A DNA stretch of 38,715 nt from Kitasatospora sp. Root107 (GTDB lineage: Bacteria > Actinomycetota > Actinomycetes > Streptomycetales > Streptomycetaceae): the NCBI RefSeq assembly GCF_001424875.1, contig NZ_LMCT01000056.1, forward strand, positions 55,106 to 93,820. The letters run 5' to 3'. The stretch's first letter is position 1, and the number at the start of each line of letters is the position of its first letter. A program made the translations under genes and the position numbers. Shown piece by piece: positions 7,356 to 15,101 of the stretch. The notes under the pieces are model-generated. The model was not told the origin of the DNA, did not search any database, and was given only the letters and a program-made list of their open reading frames with translations.

Positions 7356-8037
7356 ATGGACCCAGCGCAGGCCCACCTCCTCCCCGACCTCGCCACCCTG
7401 GACCGGGTGGTCACCGAGTGCCGGGCCTGCCCGCGCCTCGTCGCCTGGCGCGAGGAGGCCGCCCGGGTCAAGCGCCGCGCCTACCAGGACTGGGACTACT
7501 GGGCCCGCCCGGTCCCCGGCTTCGGCCCGCCGGACGCCGCCCTGCTGCTGGTCGGCCTGGCCCCCGCCGCGCACGGCGGCAACCGGACCGGACGGATCTT
7601 CACCGGCGACCCGTCCGGCGACCTGCTGTACGCGACGCTGTACGAGCTCGGGCTGGCCAACCGGCCGACCTCGGTGGTGCACGGCGACGGGCTCGAGCTG
7701 TACGGCGTCCGGATCACCGATCCGGTGCGCTGCGCGCCGCCCGACAACAGGCCGAGCTCCGAGGAGCGGGACACCTGCCGCCCTTGGATCGCCCGGGAGT
7801 TGACCTTCCTGCGGCCCACCGTCCGGACCGTGGTCGCGCTCGGTGGCTTCGCCTGGCAGGCCCTGCTCCCCGCCCTGGCCGCCGCCGGCTGGCAGCTTCC
7901 CCGCCACCGACGGCGGCCCCCCGCTCGAACTGCTCGGCTGCTACCACGTCAGCCCGCGCAACACCTACACCCGCCGCCTCACCACCCCGATGCTCCGCGA
8001 CCTGCTCGCCGAAGCGGCCCGCTCGGCCGGTCTCTGA
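7356..8037 (+). pseudogene. Uracil-DNA glycosylase, family 5 (UDGb), frame-disrupted
   Basis: The first 180 or so residues are a clear family 5 UDG: CRACPRLVAWREE, the uracil-pocket motif GLAPAAHGGNRTGR (about residue 67) and VALGGFAWQALLPAL. After GWQLP (about 7900) this frame becomes low-complexity Arg/Pro sequence running to 8267, antisense to the next gene. The true C-terminus, DGGPPLELLGCYHVSPRNTY and RRLTTPMLRDLLAEA, is in the +1-shifted frame and ends at the TGA at 8037. The segment that normally joins them, including the F.HG. motif, seems to be missing, so a deletion of about 30-40 bases with frameshift is likely. The enzyme would remove uracil from DNA if intact. A sequencing error alone would not explain the missing segment. 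Confidence 0.7.
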
Positions 8038-8050
8038 GCGGTCGGCGCGG

Positions 8051-8845
8051 TCAACCCGCCCGCAGCAGTTCCTCGAGCTCCCCGGGCGTGCACTCGACCA
8101 CCAACTGCCGCGCGTACAGCACCCCGTACTCGAACGGGTGCGCAGTCCGCGCCAGCTCCCGCAGCGCCTGCCGGGCGACCACCGCGTCCTGGTGCGCCCC
8201 CAGCGTCTCCTGCACCGCCTTCATCCGCTTCGTCAGCCCCGCCGCCCCCGCCGTCTCCCCGAGGTAGCGCGCCCGCTTCGCGGCCTTCCTGGCCCGGTGC
8301 AGCGCCGCGTCCCGCGCCTCGCCGGTGAGATCCCTGGCCGCGGCGAGCCGCCGGGCCACCCGGCGCTCGGCCTTCCGCGCCAGCCTGCGGTACGGCGGCA
8401 GGCCACTCCCGTCCGGCGGCCGGGTCGACAGCTCGCCGAGCTCACCCAGCAGGGCCCGGTACCAGGCGCTGTCCAACGCCGCCAGTACCTCGGGCCGGGC
8501 CGCCACCGACCGCTGCTCGGCCCACCGCTCCAGCTCGGCCGCGATCAGCCCGGGCTCGCACTCCGCGGGCAGCGTCCGGGCCTCGGCCACCAGCGCCGCC
8601 CCGAGCACCTCGGCGTCCCTGGCCGCCCCGAGCGCCTGCCCCAGTCGCCGAAGCCCCGCCACCGGTTCGTCCGGCCCGCCGTACTCGCGCAGGGCGCTCC
8701 GCAGCCGTCGGCAGGCCACCCGCATCCGGTGCACCGCGTCCGGCGCGTCGGCCCGGACCAGCGGCTCCAGCCCGGCCAGCACCACGGTCTGCCCGGCGAT
8801 CCGGGCGGCCAGCAGCTCGCCGGTCGGTGGGCGTCTCTTCGGCAT
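8051..8845 (-). CDS. CHAD-domain protein
   Basis: A 264-residue all-helical, very Arg/Ala-rich protein. It carries both CHAD signatures: VHRMRVACRRLRS (His39) and LHRARKAAKRARYLGE (His183). CHAD domains are alpha-helical, positively charged and bind inorganic polyphosphate. In actinobacteria they occur alone or with CYTH triphosphatases. No CYTH partner lies in this window. ATG 8845 is preferred because GGAGG lies 8 bases upstream; a GTG at 8854 would abut the site. It is convergent with the broken UDG gene, with 13 bases between stops. Confidence 0.88.
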   Translation of the reverse strand: MPKRRPPTGELLAARIAGQTVVLAGLEPLVRADAPDAVHRMRVACRRLRSALREYGGPDEPVAGLRRLGQALGAARDAEVLGAALVAEARTLPAECEPGLIAAELERWAEQRSVAARPEVLAALDSAWYRALLGELGELSTRPPDGSGLPPYRRLARKAERRVARRLAAARDLTGEARDAALHRARKAAKRARYLGETAGAAGLTKRMKAVQETLGAHQDAVVARQALRELARTAHPFEYGVLYARQLVVECTPGELEELLRAG

Positions 8846-8901
8846 CCCGTTCACCTCCGAACGGCTTCCAGGCTATGCCCGGGCCGGAACCCACACAGCG
8901 A

Positions 8902-8932
8902 AGCCGGGCCCGTACGGGTCACGGGCCCGGCT
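8902..8932 (-). terminator. Terminator of the GNAT gene
   Basis: AGCCGGGCCCGT (8902-8913) and ACGGGCCCGGCT (8921-8932) form a perfect 12-bp stem with a 7-base loop, starting 15 bases after the stop of the minus-strand acetyltransferase gene. It separates that gene from the CHAD gene. Confidence 0.7.
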
Positions 8933-8946
8933 CCACACGCGCGGGG

Positions 8947-9420
8947 TCAGCCGATCTGCTTGCCGAAGCAGAGGCTCTCCGGGGAGTCCCGGTAGAAGCC
9001 GAACTTGGTGATCGGCAGGTAGCCCTCGGAGCCGTACAGCGCGATCGCCTCCGGCTGCTCGGTGCCGGTCTCCAGGATCATCCTGGTCAGCCCGGCCTCG
9101 GCGGCGGCCTGCTCCAGGTGCCGCAGGACGGTCCTGGCCAGGCCCCGGCCGCGGGCACTCGCGGAGACGTACATCCGCTTCAGCTCGGCGTCGCCGTCCC
9201 GGACGTCGTCCGGCCCGGCCTGCTTCACCCGCCAGCCACCGCAGGCCACCGGGACCTCGTCCAGGTAACCGACCACGAACAGCCCGGCGGGCGACTCGAA
9301 GTGGTCCGGGTGCATCACCGTCTCATCGGCCCCGCCGTACCGCTGGACGTACTCCTGCTGAACCTCGGCCGCGAGCTTCTCCGCGTCGGGGTGACCGTAA
9401 CCGGTGGTGCGTATCTCCAT
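8947..9420 (-). CDS. GNAT-family N-acetyltransferase
   Basis: A 157-residue GNAT protein. The acetyl-CoA pyrophosphate-binding loop is visible as ARGRGLAR, between the LKRMYVSASARG strand and the RTVLRHLEQAAAEAG helix. It is followed by MILETGTEQPEAIALYGSEG, the usual late strand and helix with Tyr. The acceptor substrate is unknown. ATG 9420 (MEIRTTGYG) is favoured over the upstream in-frame TTG. It ends in a strong hairpin and lies 24 bases downstream of the ankyrin gene on the same strand, so the two may be co-transcribed. Confidence 0.88.
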   Translation of the reverse strand: MEIRTTGYGHPDAEKLAAEVQQEYVQRYGGADETVMHPDHFESPAGLFVVGYLDEVPVACGGWRVKQAGPDDVRDGDAELKRMYVSASARGRGLARTVLRHLEQAAAEAGLTRMILETGTEQPEAIALYGSEGYLPITKFGFYRDSPESLCFGKQIG

Positions 9421-9444
9421 GGTCGCCAAGCCTAAGGCCGCAGG

Positions 9445-9849
9445 TCAGCCCTGTTCGAACCGGGCCACCAGGTCGTCCTTGCCGAACATCCGGGCCGTCT
9501 CGATCGCGGTCGGCGCACCGGCGCGCGGGTCGGCGTTGCCCTCCAGCAGGGCGGTGATCACCTCGGCCTCGCCCTTGAAGACGGCTCCGGCCAGCGGGGT
9601 CTGGCCCCGGTCGTTCACCCGGTCCGGGTCGGCGCCGCGCGCCAGCAGTACCCGGACCGTCTCGGCGTGGCCGTGGTACGCCGCCAGCATCACCAGGGTG
9701 TCGCCCCGGTCGTTGGCCAGGTCGGCCGGCGCCCCGGCGTCCAGGTAGGCCGTGAGCAGCGCGGCGTCGCCGGTGCGGGCCGCGTCGAAGAGCTTGCCGG
9801 CGAGTGCGATGACCTCGGCGTCCGGGGTCTTGGGTGCGGAGTCGGCCAT
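9445..9849 (-). CDS. Small ankyrin-repeat protein
   Basis: This 134-residue protein starts at the ATG at 9849 with AGAGG upstream. It contains about three ankyrin repeats: LFDAARTGDAALLTAYLDAG, then GDTLVMLAAYHGHAETVRVL, then GQTPLAGAVFKGEAEVITAL, with capping helices. It is probably a cytoplasmic protein-binding scaffold; no partner is indicated. Small ankyrin proteins next to catalase or acetyltransferase genes are common in Streptomyces. The longer reading frame upstream to 10008 has no site and a composition unlike the rest, so it was not used. Confidence 0.87.
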   Translation of the reverse strand: MADSAPKTPDAEVIALAGKLFDAARTGDAALLTAYLDAGAPADLANDRGDTLVMLAAYHGHAETVRVLLARGADPDRVNDRGQTPLAGAVFKGEAEVITALLEGNADPRAGAPTAIETARMFGKDDLVARFEQG

Positions 9850-10096
9850 GACTGGGCCCTCTCGGATCGGGTCGGTAGTGCCGTACCGCACCGTAGCGGA
9901 CGACACGTGGTGGGGATGGCCGAGCGGCCGTTCGGGCGAATTTTGCCGCTCGTATACGCCCCAGGCAGGCGGTTCGGTGAGATCCACCCGTTTGCCACGT
10001 TCCATCATCTATTACTTTTTGTCACGATTAGGGCACTTTCGGTTACGCCTTTTTCCATATTGCGTCCCCGCCGTCCCCAGATCGAGGAGCAGTCGC
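9850..10096. other. Divergent intergenic region with an AT-richer patch
   Basis: This 247-base gap separates the ankyrin gene (minus) from the small membrane protein gene (plus). Bases about 9995-10070 are markedly richer in A and T than anything nearby (for example CATCTATTACTTTTTGTCAC). Both promoters are expected here. I see no box pair good enough to name and no clear operator. Confidence 0.5.
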
Positions 10097-10291
10097 GTGA
10101 TTCTCTCCATCTCCGGCATCGTCCTGTTCGGCACCATCGCCTTCCTCTTCTTCCGGCGAGACGGCCTCAAGATCTCGCATGCACTGGTGTGCGCGCTGCT
10201 CGGTTTCTACATCGCGGGGTCCTCGATCGCACCCAGCATCCAGGCGGGCGGCGCGAGCCTGGCCAGCCTGCTCGGCGGCCTGAAGTTCTGA
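10097..10291 (+). CDS. Small conserved membrane protein
   Basis: A 64-residue protein from the GTG at 10097, preceded by GAGGAG with 7 bases spacing. It has two hydrophobic segments: residues 1-19 (VILSISGIVLFGTIAFLFF) and about 28-45 (HALVCALLGFYIAGSS), separated by the short charged RRDGLKI, followed by a Gly/Ser/Ala tail. It lies directly upstream of the FtsK-like gene on the same strand and is likely its operon partner. I recall similar small membrane proteins in this position in other Streptomyces, but know no function. Confidence 0.8.
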   Translation: MILSISGIVLFGTIAFLFFRRDGLKISHALVCALLGFYIAGSSIAPSIQAGGASLASLLGGLKF

Positions 10292-10391
10292 CGGCGAATC
10301 AGTTTCGGCTCCGGCCCGGGTGCGGATCCCAACCGCCCCGGGCCGCACGCAACCCCAAACCCGTCCCGAGCTGCCCGGGGAGAAGTCCCGA

Positions 10392-11999
10392 ATGTCCCTG
10401 ACCCGCCATCTCAGCCGCGGCCGCGACCTGGCCCGGACCGCAGGCGACCACGCCTCCGACATGTTCGCCCCGCTCACCGTGATCGGCCGCGGCCTGCGGC
10501 GCCACTCCGAGTGGCTGAAGGCCCGCTGGGCCGCCACCCCGAAGGAGCGGCGCGGTCCGACGATCTTCCTCACCGCCGCCGGAGTGCTCGGCATCTTCCT
10601 GCTGCCGCACGGCCCGCTGCTCGCCCTGGTCGCCCTGATGGCCAGCGCCGCCTGGGTCGGCCGCTCCCCCAAAGCGCCGCCCGCCGCACCCGAAGCGGAC
10701 GCCGCCGACCTCAAGCTGACCGCCCTGTACGCCGCCCTGACGCCCTATCTGGCCGCCCCCGAGGAGCTGAACCCGCTGTACGGCCCGGAGGGCCGCTACC
10801 AGGACGCGTTCAGCGCCTGGGAGTTCGACGAGGGCCGACTGGCCACCCTCGACCTCGGCTATCCGGCGTACTTCACCGACACCGAGCCCGCAGCCCGGGC
10901 CCGGGTCGAGCAGGTGATCCAGGGCAAGGCCGGCCGGTCCAGGGAGTACCGCTTCGACTGGGACGAGGAGTCCAACCGGCTGCGGGTCACCGCGCTCGCG
11001 CCGCTGGCCACCGACATCGCCGCCCAGCCCTTCGTCACCACCCCCGGCGAGATCGTGCTCGGCTTCACCGACAGCCACGGCAGCCGCCGCACCATCCCGG
11101 TCACCCAGAGCAGCGGCACCGTCCAGCAGCCGCCGGTGGTCTGGCGTACCGGTGCCCGCTCCTCCGAGCCGCACCTGCTGGCGCTGGGCACCGCGGGCTC
11201 TGGCACCTCCACCCTGATCCGCTCGATCGCCCTCCAGGCGCTGCGCCACGGCGACCTGATGGTGATCGACGGGGCCGGCACCGGCGAGCACGCCTGCCTG
11301 GTCAACCGGCCCGGCGTGCACACCGTGGAGACCAGCCTGCACGGCGCGCTGGCCGCCCTGGAGTGGGCCGCCCAGGAGACCGAACGGCGGCTCACCGCCC
11401 TGAACGCCGCCCGCCACCACGGCGTGCCCACCCCGGAGGACGTCACCCGTCCGCTCTGGCTGCTGCTCGACCACCCCACCGAGCTGACCGAGCTGGCCCA
11501 CGCCGAGGGCCGCCCGGACCCGCAGGAGCTGCTGGAGCTGCCGCTGCGGCACGGCCGGGCAGCACGCGTGACGGTGGTGGTCGCCGACGACCTGACCGCC
11601 TACGACCGGATTTCGCCGACCGTCCGGGCCACCACCCGGGCCCGGGTGGTGCTCGGCCCGGTCACCCCCGGCGCCGCCGAGGCCGTCCTGGCCGGGCCAC
11701 TGGACATCACCCCGGCCACCCGGACCCCGCCCGGCCGTGGCTACGCCCGGATCGGCGCGACCGAGCCGGTCCGCCTCCAGGTGCCGGTCACCGTGGACCC
11801 GCTGGACGACGAGGCGCCGGCCGCCCACCGGGAGGCGGTGATCACCCTGTTGCCGCACCGGGACACCAGGACCGAGGCCTCCGCGGTCGACCTGAAGGCC
11901 GAGCCCGCCACTCCGGCCGGTACCCCTGTCAGCACCCCTTCCGCCACCCCTGACATGCCGAAGGAACCCCCAGCGGTCCGCCCGCGTCCGGTCTGGTGA
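10392..11999 (+). CDS. FtsK/SpoIIIE-like membrane protein with degenerate P-loop
   Basis: This 535-residue protein starts at the ATG at 10392 (GGGGAG upstream). Two membrane helices lie at about residues 55-90, followed by a linker domain and an FtsK-like ATPase region. The Walker A position reads GTAGSGTS (residues 266-273), so the lysine expected at 272 is threonine. The Walker B-like strands are LMVIDGAGTG and LWLLLDHPTE. The C-terminal 45 residues are Pro/Thr-rich and disordered. True FtsK translocates DNA. Without the lysine, ATP hydrolysis is doubtful, so a structural or regulatory role is possible. It follows a small membrane protein gene by 100 bases. Degenerate FtsK-like proteins at this locus may be general in Streptomyces; I could not check. 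Confidence 0.75.
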   Translation: MSLTRHLSRGRDLARTAGDHASDMFAPLTVIGRGLRRHSEWLKARWAATPKERRGPTIFLTAAGVLGIFLLPHGPLLALVALMASAAWVGRSPKAPPAAPEADAADLKLTALYAALTPYLAAPEELNPLYGPEGRYQDAFSAWEFDEGRLATLDLGYPAYFTDTEPAARARVEQVIQGKAGRSREYRFDWDEESNRLRVTALAPLATDIAAQPFVTTPGEIVLGFTDSHGSRRTIPVTQSSGTVQQPPVVWRTGARSSEPHLLALGTAGSGTSTLIRSIALQALRHGDLMVIDGAGTGEHACLVNRPGVHTVETSLHGALAALEWAAQETERRLTALNAARHHGVPTPEDVTRPLWLLLDHPTELTELAHAEGRPDPQELLELPLRHGRAARVTVVVADDLTAYDRISPTVRATTRARVVLGPVTPGAAEAVLAGPLDITPATRTPPGRGYARIGATEPVRLQVPVTVDPLDDEAPAAHREAVITLLPHRDTRTEASAVDLKAEPATPAGTPVSTPSATPDMPKEPPAVRPRPVW

Positions 12000-12086
12000 C
12001 CGAGCAGCGGTAAGCTGGCGCGCCACCCGTAACCGGGTCGCTCTCCGCACATTTGGTGACACGCAGGGTGATAAATCCATTCAGAT

Positions 12087-12115
12087 GTGACAAATCGGGC
12101 GACGATGGGTACAAA
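12087..12115 (+). promoter_or_regulatory. Housekeeping-type promoter of rbpA
   Basis: GTGACA (12087-12092) and TACAAA (12110-12115) are separated by 17 bases and resemble a HrdB-type promoter. It lies upstream of the sigma-R-like promoter of the same gene, consistent with dual control. Confidence 0.5.
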
Positions 12116-12151
12116 CAGTGGCGGTACGACAGGCGACGCATGTCCCCGGAC

Positions 12152-12178
12152 GGGAATCTTCGTCGGCGGTCGAGCGTT
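12152..12178 (+). promoter_or_regulatory. Sigma-R-type promoter of rbpA
   Basis: GGGAAT (12152-12157) and GTT (12176-12178) are separated by exactly 18 bases, which fits the sigma-R consensus GGGAAT-N18-GTT of thiol-oxidative stress. It is 62 bases upstream of the rbpA start. rbpA is known to be a sigma-R target in S. coelicolor. Confidence 0.82.
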
Positions 12179-12240
12179 GACCGATTGACGATGACAGCGA
12201 CCACTAGTCCTGTGGGCCATAAGCCCTGGAGGCACGATTC

Positions 12241-12615
12241 ATGAGCGAGCGAGCTCTCCGCGGCACGCGACTCGGGGCCACTAGCTACGAGACCGACCGT
12301 GGAATTGATCTGGCTCCCCGCCAGACCGTTGAGTACGCATGTCAGAACGGACACCGATTCGAGGTTCCTTTCTCCGTTGAGGCGGAGATTCCCTCGGCTT
12401 GGGAATGCCGTTTCTGTGGCCAGGAGGCCATGCTGCTGGACGGCGATGTGCCGGAGGAGAAGAAGACCAAGCCGACGCGCACCCATTGGGACATGCTGAT
12501 GGAGCGTCGGACGAGGGAGGAGTTGGAGGAGGTCCTGGCAGAGCGCCTGGCCGTACTCCGCTCCGGCGGGATGAACCTCGCGGTTCACCCTCGCGACACC
12601 CGCAAGAGCGCCTGA
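12241..12615 (+). CDS. rbpA: RNA polymerase-binding protein RbpA
   Basis: This 124-residue protein matches RbpA along its whole length. The N-terminal tail begins MSERALRGTRLGATSYETD. The core has Cys34, His38, Cys56 and Cys59 (YACQNGHRF and WECRFCGQEA), the zinc-binding set of the S. coelicolor protein. A basic linker follows (KKTKPTRTHWDMLMERR), then the C-terminal sigma-interaction domain (REELEEVLAERLAVLR). RbpA binds the beta subunit and group 1/2 sigma factors and stabilises the open complex. The ribosome site GGAGG lies 8 bases before the ATG. Two promoters are visible upstream, and a strong terminator follows. Confidence 0.97.
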   Translation: MSERALRGTRLGATSYETDRGIDLAPRQTVEYACQNGHRFEVPFSVEAEIPSAWECRFCGQEAMLLDGDVPEEKKTKPTRTHWDMLMERRTREELEEVLAERLAVLRSGGMNLAVHPRDTRKSA

Positions 12616-12650
12616 CCCCAGGCCGCCCCAGGGCGGCGACCGAACCCGAA

Positions 12651-12690
12651 GGGGCCCGAGCTTCTCCCGAAGCCCGGGCCCCTCGGCTTT
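12651..12690 (+). terminator. Rho-independent terminator of rbpA
   Basis: GGGGCCCGAGCTTC (12651-12664) pairs with GAAGCCCGGGCCCC (12669-12682) with one mismatch and a 4-base loop, followed by TCGGCTTTT. It lies 35 bases after the rbpA stop and also serves the convergent fxsA side. Confidence 0.88.
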
Positions 12691-12740
12691 TCCCGATTCG
12701 AGTACGACGGCTACGACCTACGACGGCTACAACCCCAGCC

Positions 12741-13325
12741 TCAGCCGCTGATCGGCGGCCGGTGGTCGGTGTCCGGACCGGACGGCTGGGCCGGGTCGAC
12801 CACCTCGCCCTGGATCACCTTGCCGTCGGGGCGGTGGATCCGGATCTGCTCCTGCAGCCGCACCGCGTCCGCCAGCGGGCCGGCGCCGACCGGCGAGGTG
12901 GAGCGCAGCGCCGTAGTGGCGAACCGGCGGCCCAGCGCCCGCCAGAGCGCCCTGGTCGGCGGGAAGATCAGCGAGAGCCCGAGCACGTCCGACATGAATC
13001 CGGGCAGCATCAGCAGCACGCCTGCCAGCACGGTCATGCTGGTGCCGGTCTGCGGCTGCTGGGACTGCGGCTGCCTGCTCTGCTCGATCGCCGCCGAGAT
13101 CGCCTTCGTCCCGGCCCGCTTGACCAGCCAGCCGCCCAGCAGCAGACCGCCGAGCAACAGCAGCAGGACCGCGAACCAGCTGGTCGCCGAGGCGACCACG
13201 GTCAGCAGCCAGATCTCCAGCACCAGCCAGGCGGCGATCAACAACGGCAGGACCCGCCGCACCCGGCCGCGCGGTGCCGAGGGGGCCGGGGGAACTTGCT
13301 GGCTCACGGTACGAATCCACTCCAT
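12741..13325 (-). CDS. fxsA: FxsA-family membrane protein
   Basis: A 194-residue FxsA-like integral membrane protein. Three or four hydrophobic segments are visible: LPLLIAAWLVLEIWLLTVVA, FAVLLLLLGGLLLGGWLV and MTVLAGVLLMLPGFMSDVLG, the last containing the family's LPGF.SD motif. A cytoplasmic tail follows. In E. coli FxsA was found through suppression of phage T7 exclusion by the F plasmid; the role here is unknown. The ATG at 13325 has a poor ribosome site and abuts a hairpin arm. A GTG at 13307 (MSQQVPPAPS) with GGAG 12 bases upstream is a plausible true start. The gene lies downstream of lnt on the same strand. Confidence 0.85.
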   Translation of the reverse strand: MEWIRTVSQQVPPAPSAPRGRVRRVLPLLIAAWLVLEIWLLTVVASATSWFAVLLLLLGGLLLGGWLVKRAGTKAISAAIEQSRQPQSQQPQTGTSMTVLAGVLLMLPGFMSDVLGLSLIFPPTRALWRALGRRFATTALRSTSPVGAGPLADAVRLQEQIRIHRPDGKVIQGEVVDPAQPSGPDTDHRPPISG

Positions 13326-13326
13326 C

Positions 13327-13381
13327 GTGGTGCCCGATCCACCGCCCGACCGGCTGATCCGGTCCGGCTACTGGGCACCAC
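13327..13381 (-). terminator. Nested hairpins between lnt and fxsA
   Basis: An outer stem GTGGTGCCC (13327-13335) with GGGCACCAC (13373-13381) encloses an inner stem GACCGG (13348-13353) with CCGGTC (13359-13364). It starts 12 bases after the lnt stop and ends one base before the fxsA ATG. It may terminate lnt transcripts or fold over the fxsA start. Confidence 0.6.
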
Positions 13382-13393
13382 CAGGCATAACGA

Positions 13394-15007
13394 CTAGGAC
13401 TCGGCCCGTGTTCCAGCGCTCCTGCGGCGGCGGAACCCGTCGAGCACCACCAGGCCGCAGGCCAGCAGCCCGCCCATCGCGAGCACCCACTCCGGCGCGG
13501 CGCCGACCCGGTCGGCCAGGGTCCGGCCGTCCCGCAGCGCGACGACGGCGCTCAGCTGATCCGCCGTCAGCTCTTCGGTCCGGTCGGTCACCCTGCCGTC
13601 CGGCGCGACGATCGCGCTGATCCCGCTGGTGGCGGCGATCAGCACGGCCCGGCCGTGCTCGACCGCGCGCAGCCGGGACATCGCCAGCTGCTGGTCGGGC
13701 TGGCCGCTGTTGGCGTAGGTGGCGTTGTTGGTCTGCACGACCAGCACCCGGCCGCCCTGGTTGACGGTGTCCCGGACGATCTCGTCGTACGCGACCTCGA
13801 AGCAGATCACGTCGCCGATCCGGGCCGGGCCGAGCTGCAGCACGCCGCTGCTGGTGCCGGGGAAGAAGTCCCGGGCCACCTGCTGGAGCCGGGTGATCAC
13901 CTTGGACAGCTGGTCCCGGAACGGCACGTACTCGCCGAACGGCACCGGGTGCTGCTTGGTGTACGAGGCGCCGGGGCCGGTCTTCGGGTCCCAGACGATG
14001 CCCTGGTTGAGCACGTGCTGCTCGTCCGGGCCGTTCACCAGCGCGCCGACCAGGACGGGGACGCCGATCGCCTTCACGGCGGCGTCGATCCGCTCGTACG
14101 CCTCGGGGCTGGTGAACGGGTCGAAGTCGGAGGAGTTCTCCGGCCAGATCACCACGTCCGGGCGTTCGGCCCGGCCGGCCGCGACCTCGGCGGCGAGCAG
14201 CTCGGTCTCCCTGGCGTGGTTCTTCAGCACGGTCATCGGGGTGCCGAGGAAGTGCATGCCGGGGTTGGGCACGTTGCCCTGGATCACCGCGACCTTGACG
14301 GTCTCGGCGGCGGCCGTCGGGACGGGCACCAGGTATCCGGCCAGCAGCACGGCCACCGCGCCCGCCCCGGCCAGTGCGGCGGCCGGCAGCGAGCGGCGCG
14401 GGCCCCGGCGCAGGCGCAGCGCGGCCCAGGCCAGCAGGGTGCCGCAGAGGGCGACCGCGAAGGTCACCAGCGGCGCCCCGCCGAGGGCGGCCAGCGGGGT
14501 GAAAGGGGTCGCGGTGTTGGCGAAGGCCAGCCGGCCCCAGGGGAAGCCGCCCAGCGGCAGCCGGTCCCTGGCCCACTCCTGGGTGACCCAGAGGCAGGCC
14601 GCCCAGAGCGGCCAGCCGGGCAGCCGCGAGGTGGCGGCCAGACCGGCGCCCAGGGCCGCCAGGAACAGCGCCTCGATCACCGACAGGCCGATGGTCGCGT
14701 CCGTGCCGATCACCCGCAGCCACCAGAGCAGCAGCAGGAAGAACGGCAGCCCGAACGCGAAGCCCGTCCACGCCCCCTGACGGGCCGTCCGCCCCCGGGT
14801 CAGCAGCGAGAGCCCGGCCACCCCGACCAGCGAGAGCGGCCAGCAGTTGTACGGCGGGAAGGCCAGCGCCAGCAGCAGACCGCAGAGCACCGCAAGACCC
14901 GTCCGGGGCAGTCCGGCGACCAGCCGGGCGGGCCGCCCCGCTCGGGGGGCGACGGGCTCCGGATCGGGTGCCGTCACGGGGTGCTCCTGCTCGACGGGCA
15001 GTGCCAT
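13394..15007 (-). CDS. lnt: Apolipoprotein N-acyltransferase
   Basis: A 537-residue protein with about six N-terminal membrane helices (residues 30-225), a nitrilase-fold periplasmic domain (235-490) and a final helix. The catalytic triad is present: Glu290 in WPENS, Lys351 in YTKQHPVPFGEYVP and Cys402 in ICFEVAYD. Lnt transfers an acyl chain from phospholipid to the N-terminal cysteine of lipoproteins. ATG 15007 (MALPVEQ) was chosen with GAGG about 11 bases upstream; the frame runs further up without a better start. In several actinobacteria Lnt is joined to or next to the Ppm1 mannosyltransferase, but no ppm1 gene is adjacent here. fxsA follows after the hairpins. Confidence 0.95.
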   Translation of the reverse strand: MALPVEQEHPVTAPDPEPVAPRAGRPARLVAGLPRTGLAVLCGLLLALAFPPYNCWPLSLVGVAGLSLLTRGRTARQGAWTGFAFGLPFFLLLLWWLRVIGTDATIGLSVIEALFLAALGAGLAATSRLPGWPLWAACLWVTQEWARDRLPLGGFPWGRLAFANTATPFTPLAALGGAPLVTFAVALCGTLLAWAALRLRRGPRRSLPAAALAGAGAVAVLLAGYLVPVPTAAAETVKVAVIQGNVPNPGMHFLGTPMTVLKNHARETELLAAEVAAGRAERPDVVIWPENSSDFDPFTSPEAYERIDAAVKAIGVPVLVGALVNGPDEQHVLNQGIVWDPKTGPGASYTKQHPVPFGEYVPFRDQLSKVITRLQQVARDFFPGTSSGVLQLGPARIGDVICFEVAYDEIVRDTVNQGGRVLVVQTNNATYANSGQPDQQLAMSRLRAVEHGRAVLIAATSGISAIVAPDGRVTDRTEELTADQLSAVVALRDGRTLADRVGAAPEWVLAMGGLLACGLVVLDGFRRRRSAGTRAES

Positions 15008-15101
15008 CTGCGCACCACCTCTCTGTCTGTGCAGGTCCATCCTGATTCGGAAGACGGTACCCCGGATCCTCGACACCCCGTCGCCCAGGGTCAGGACGGT
15101 C

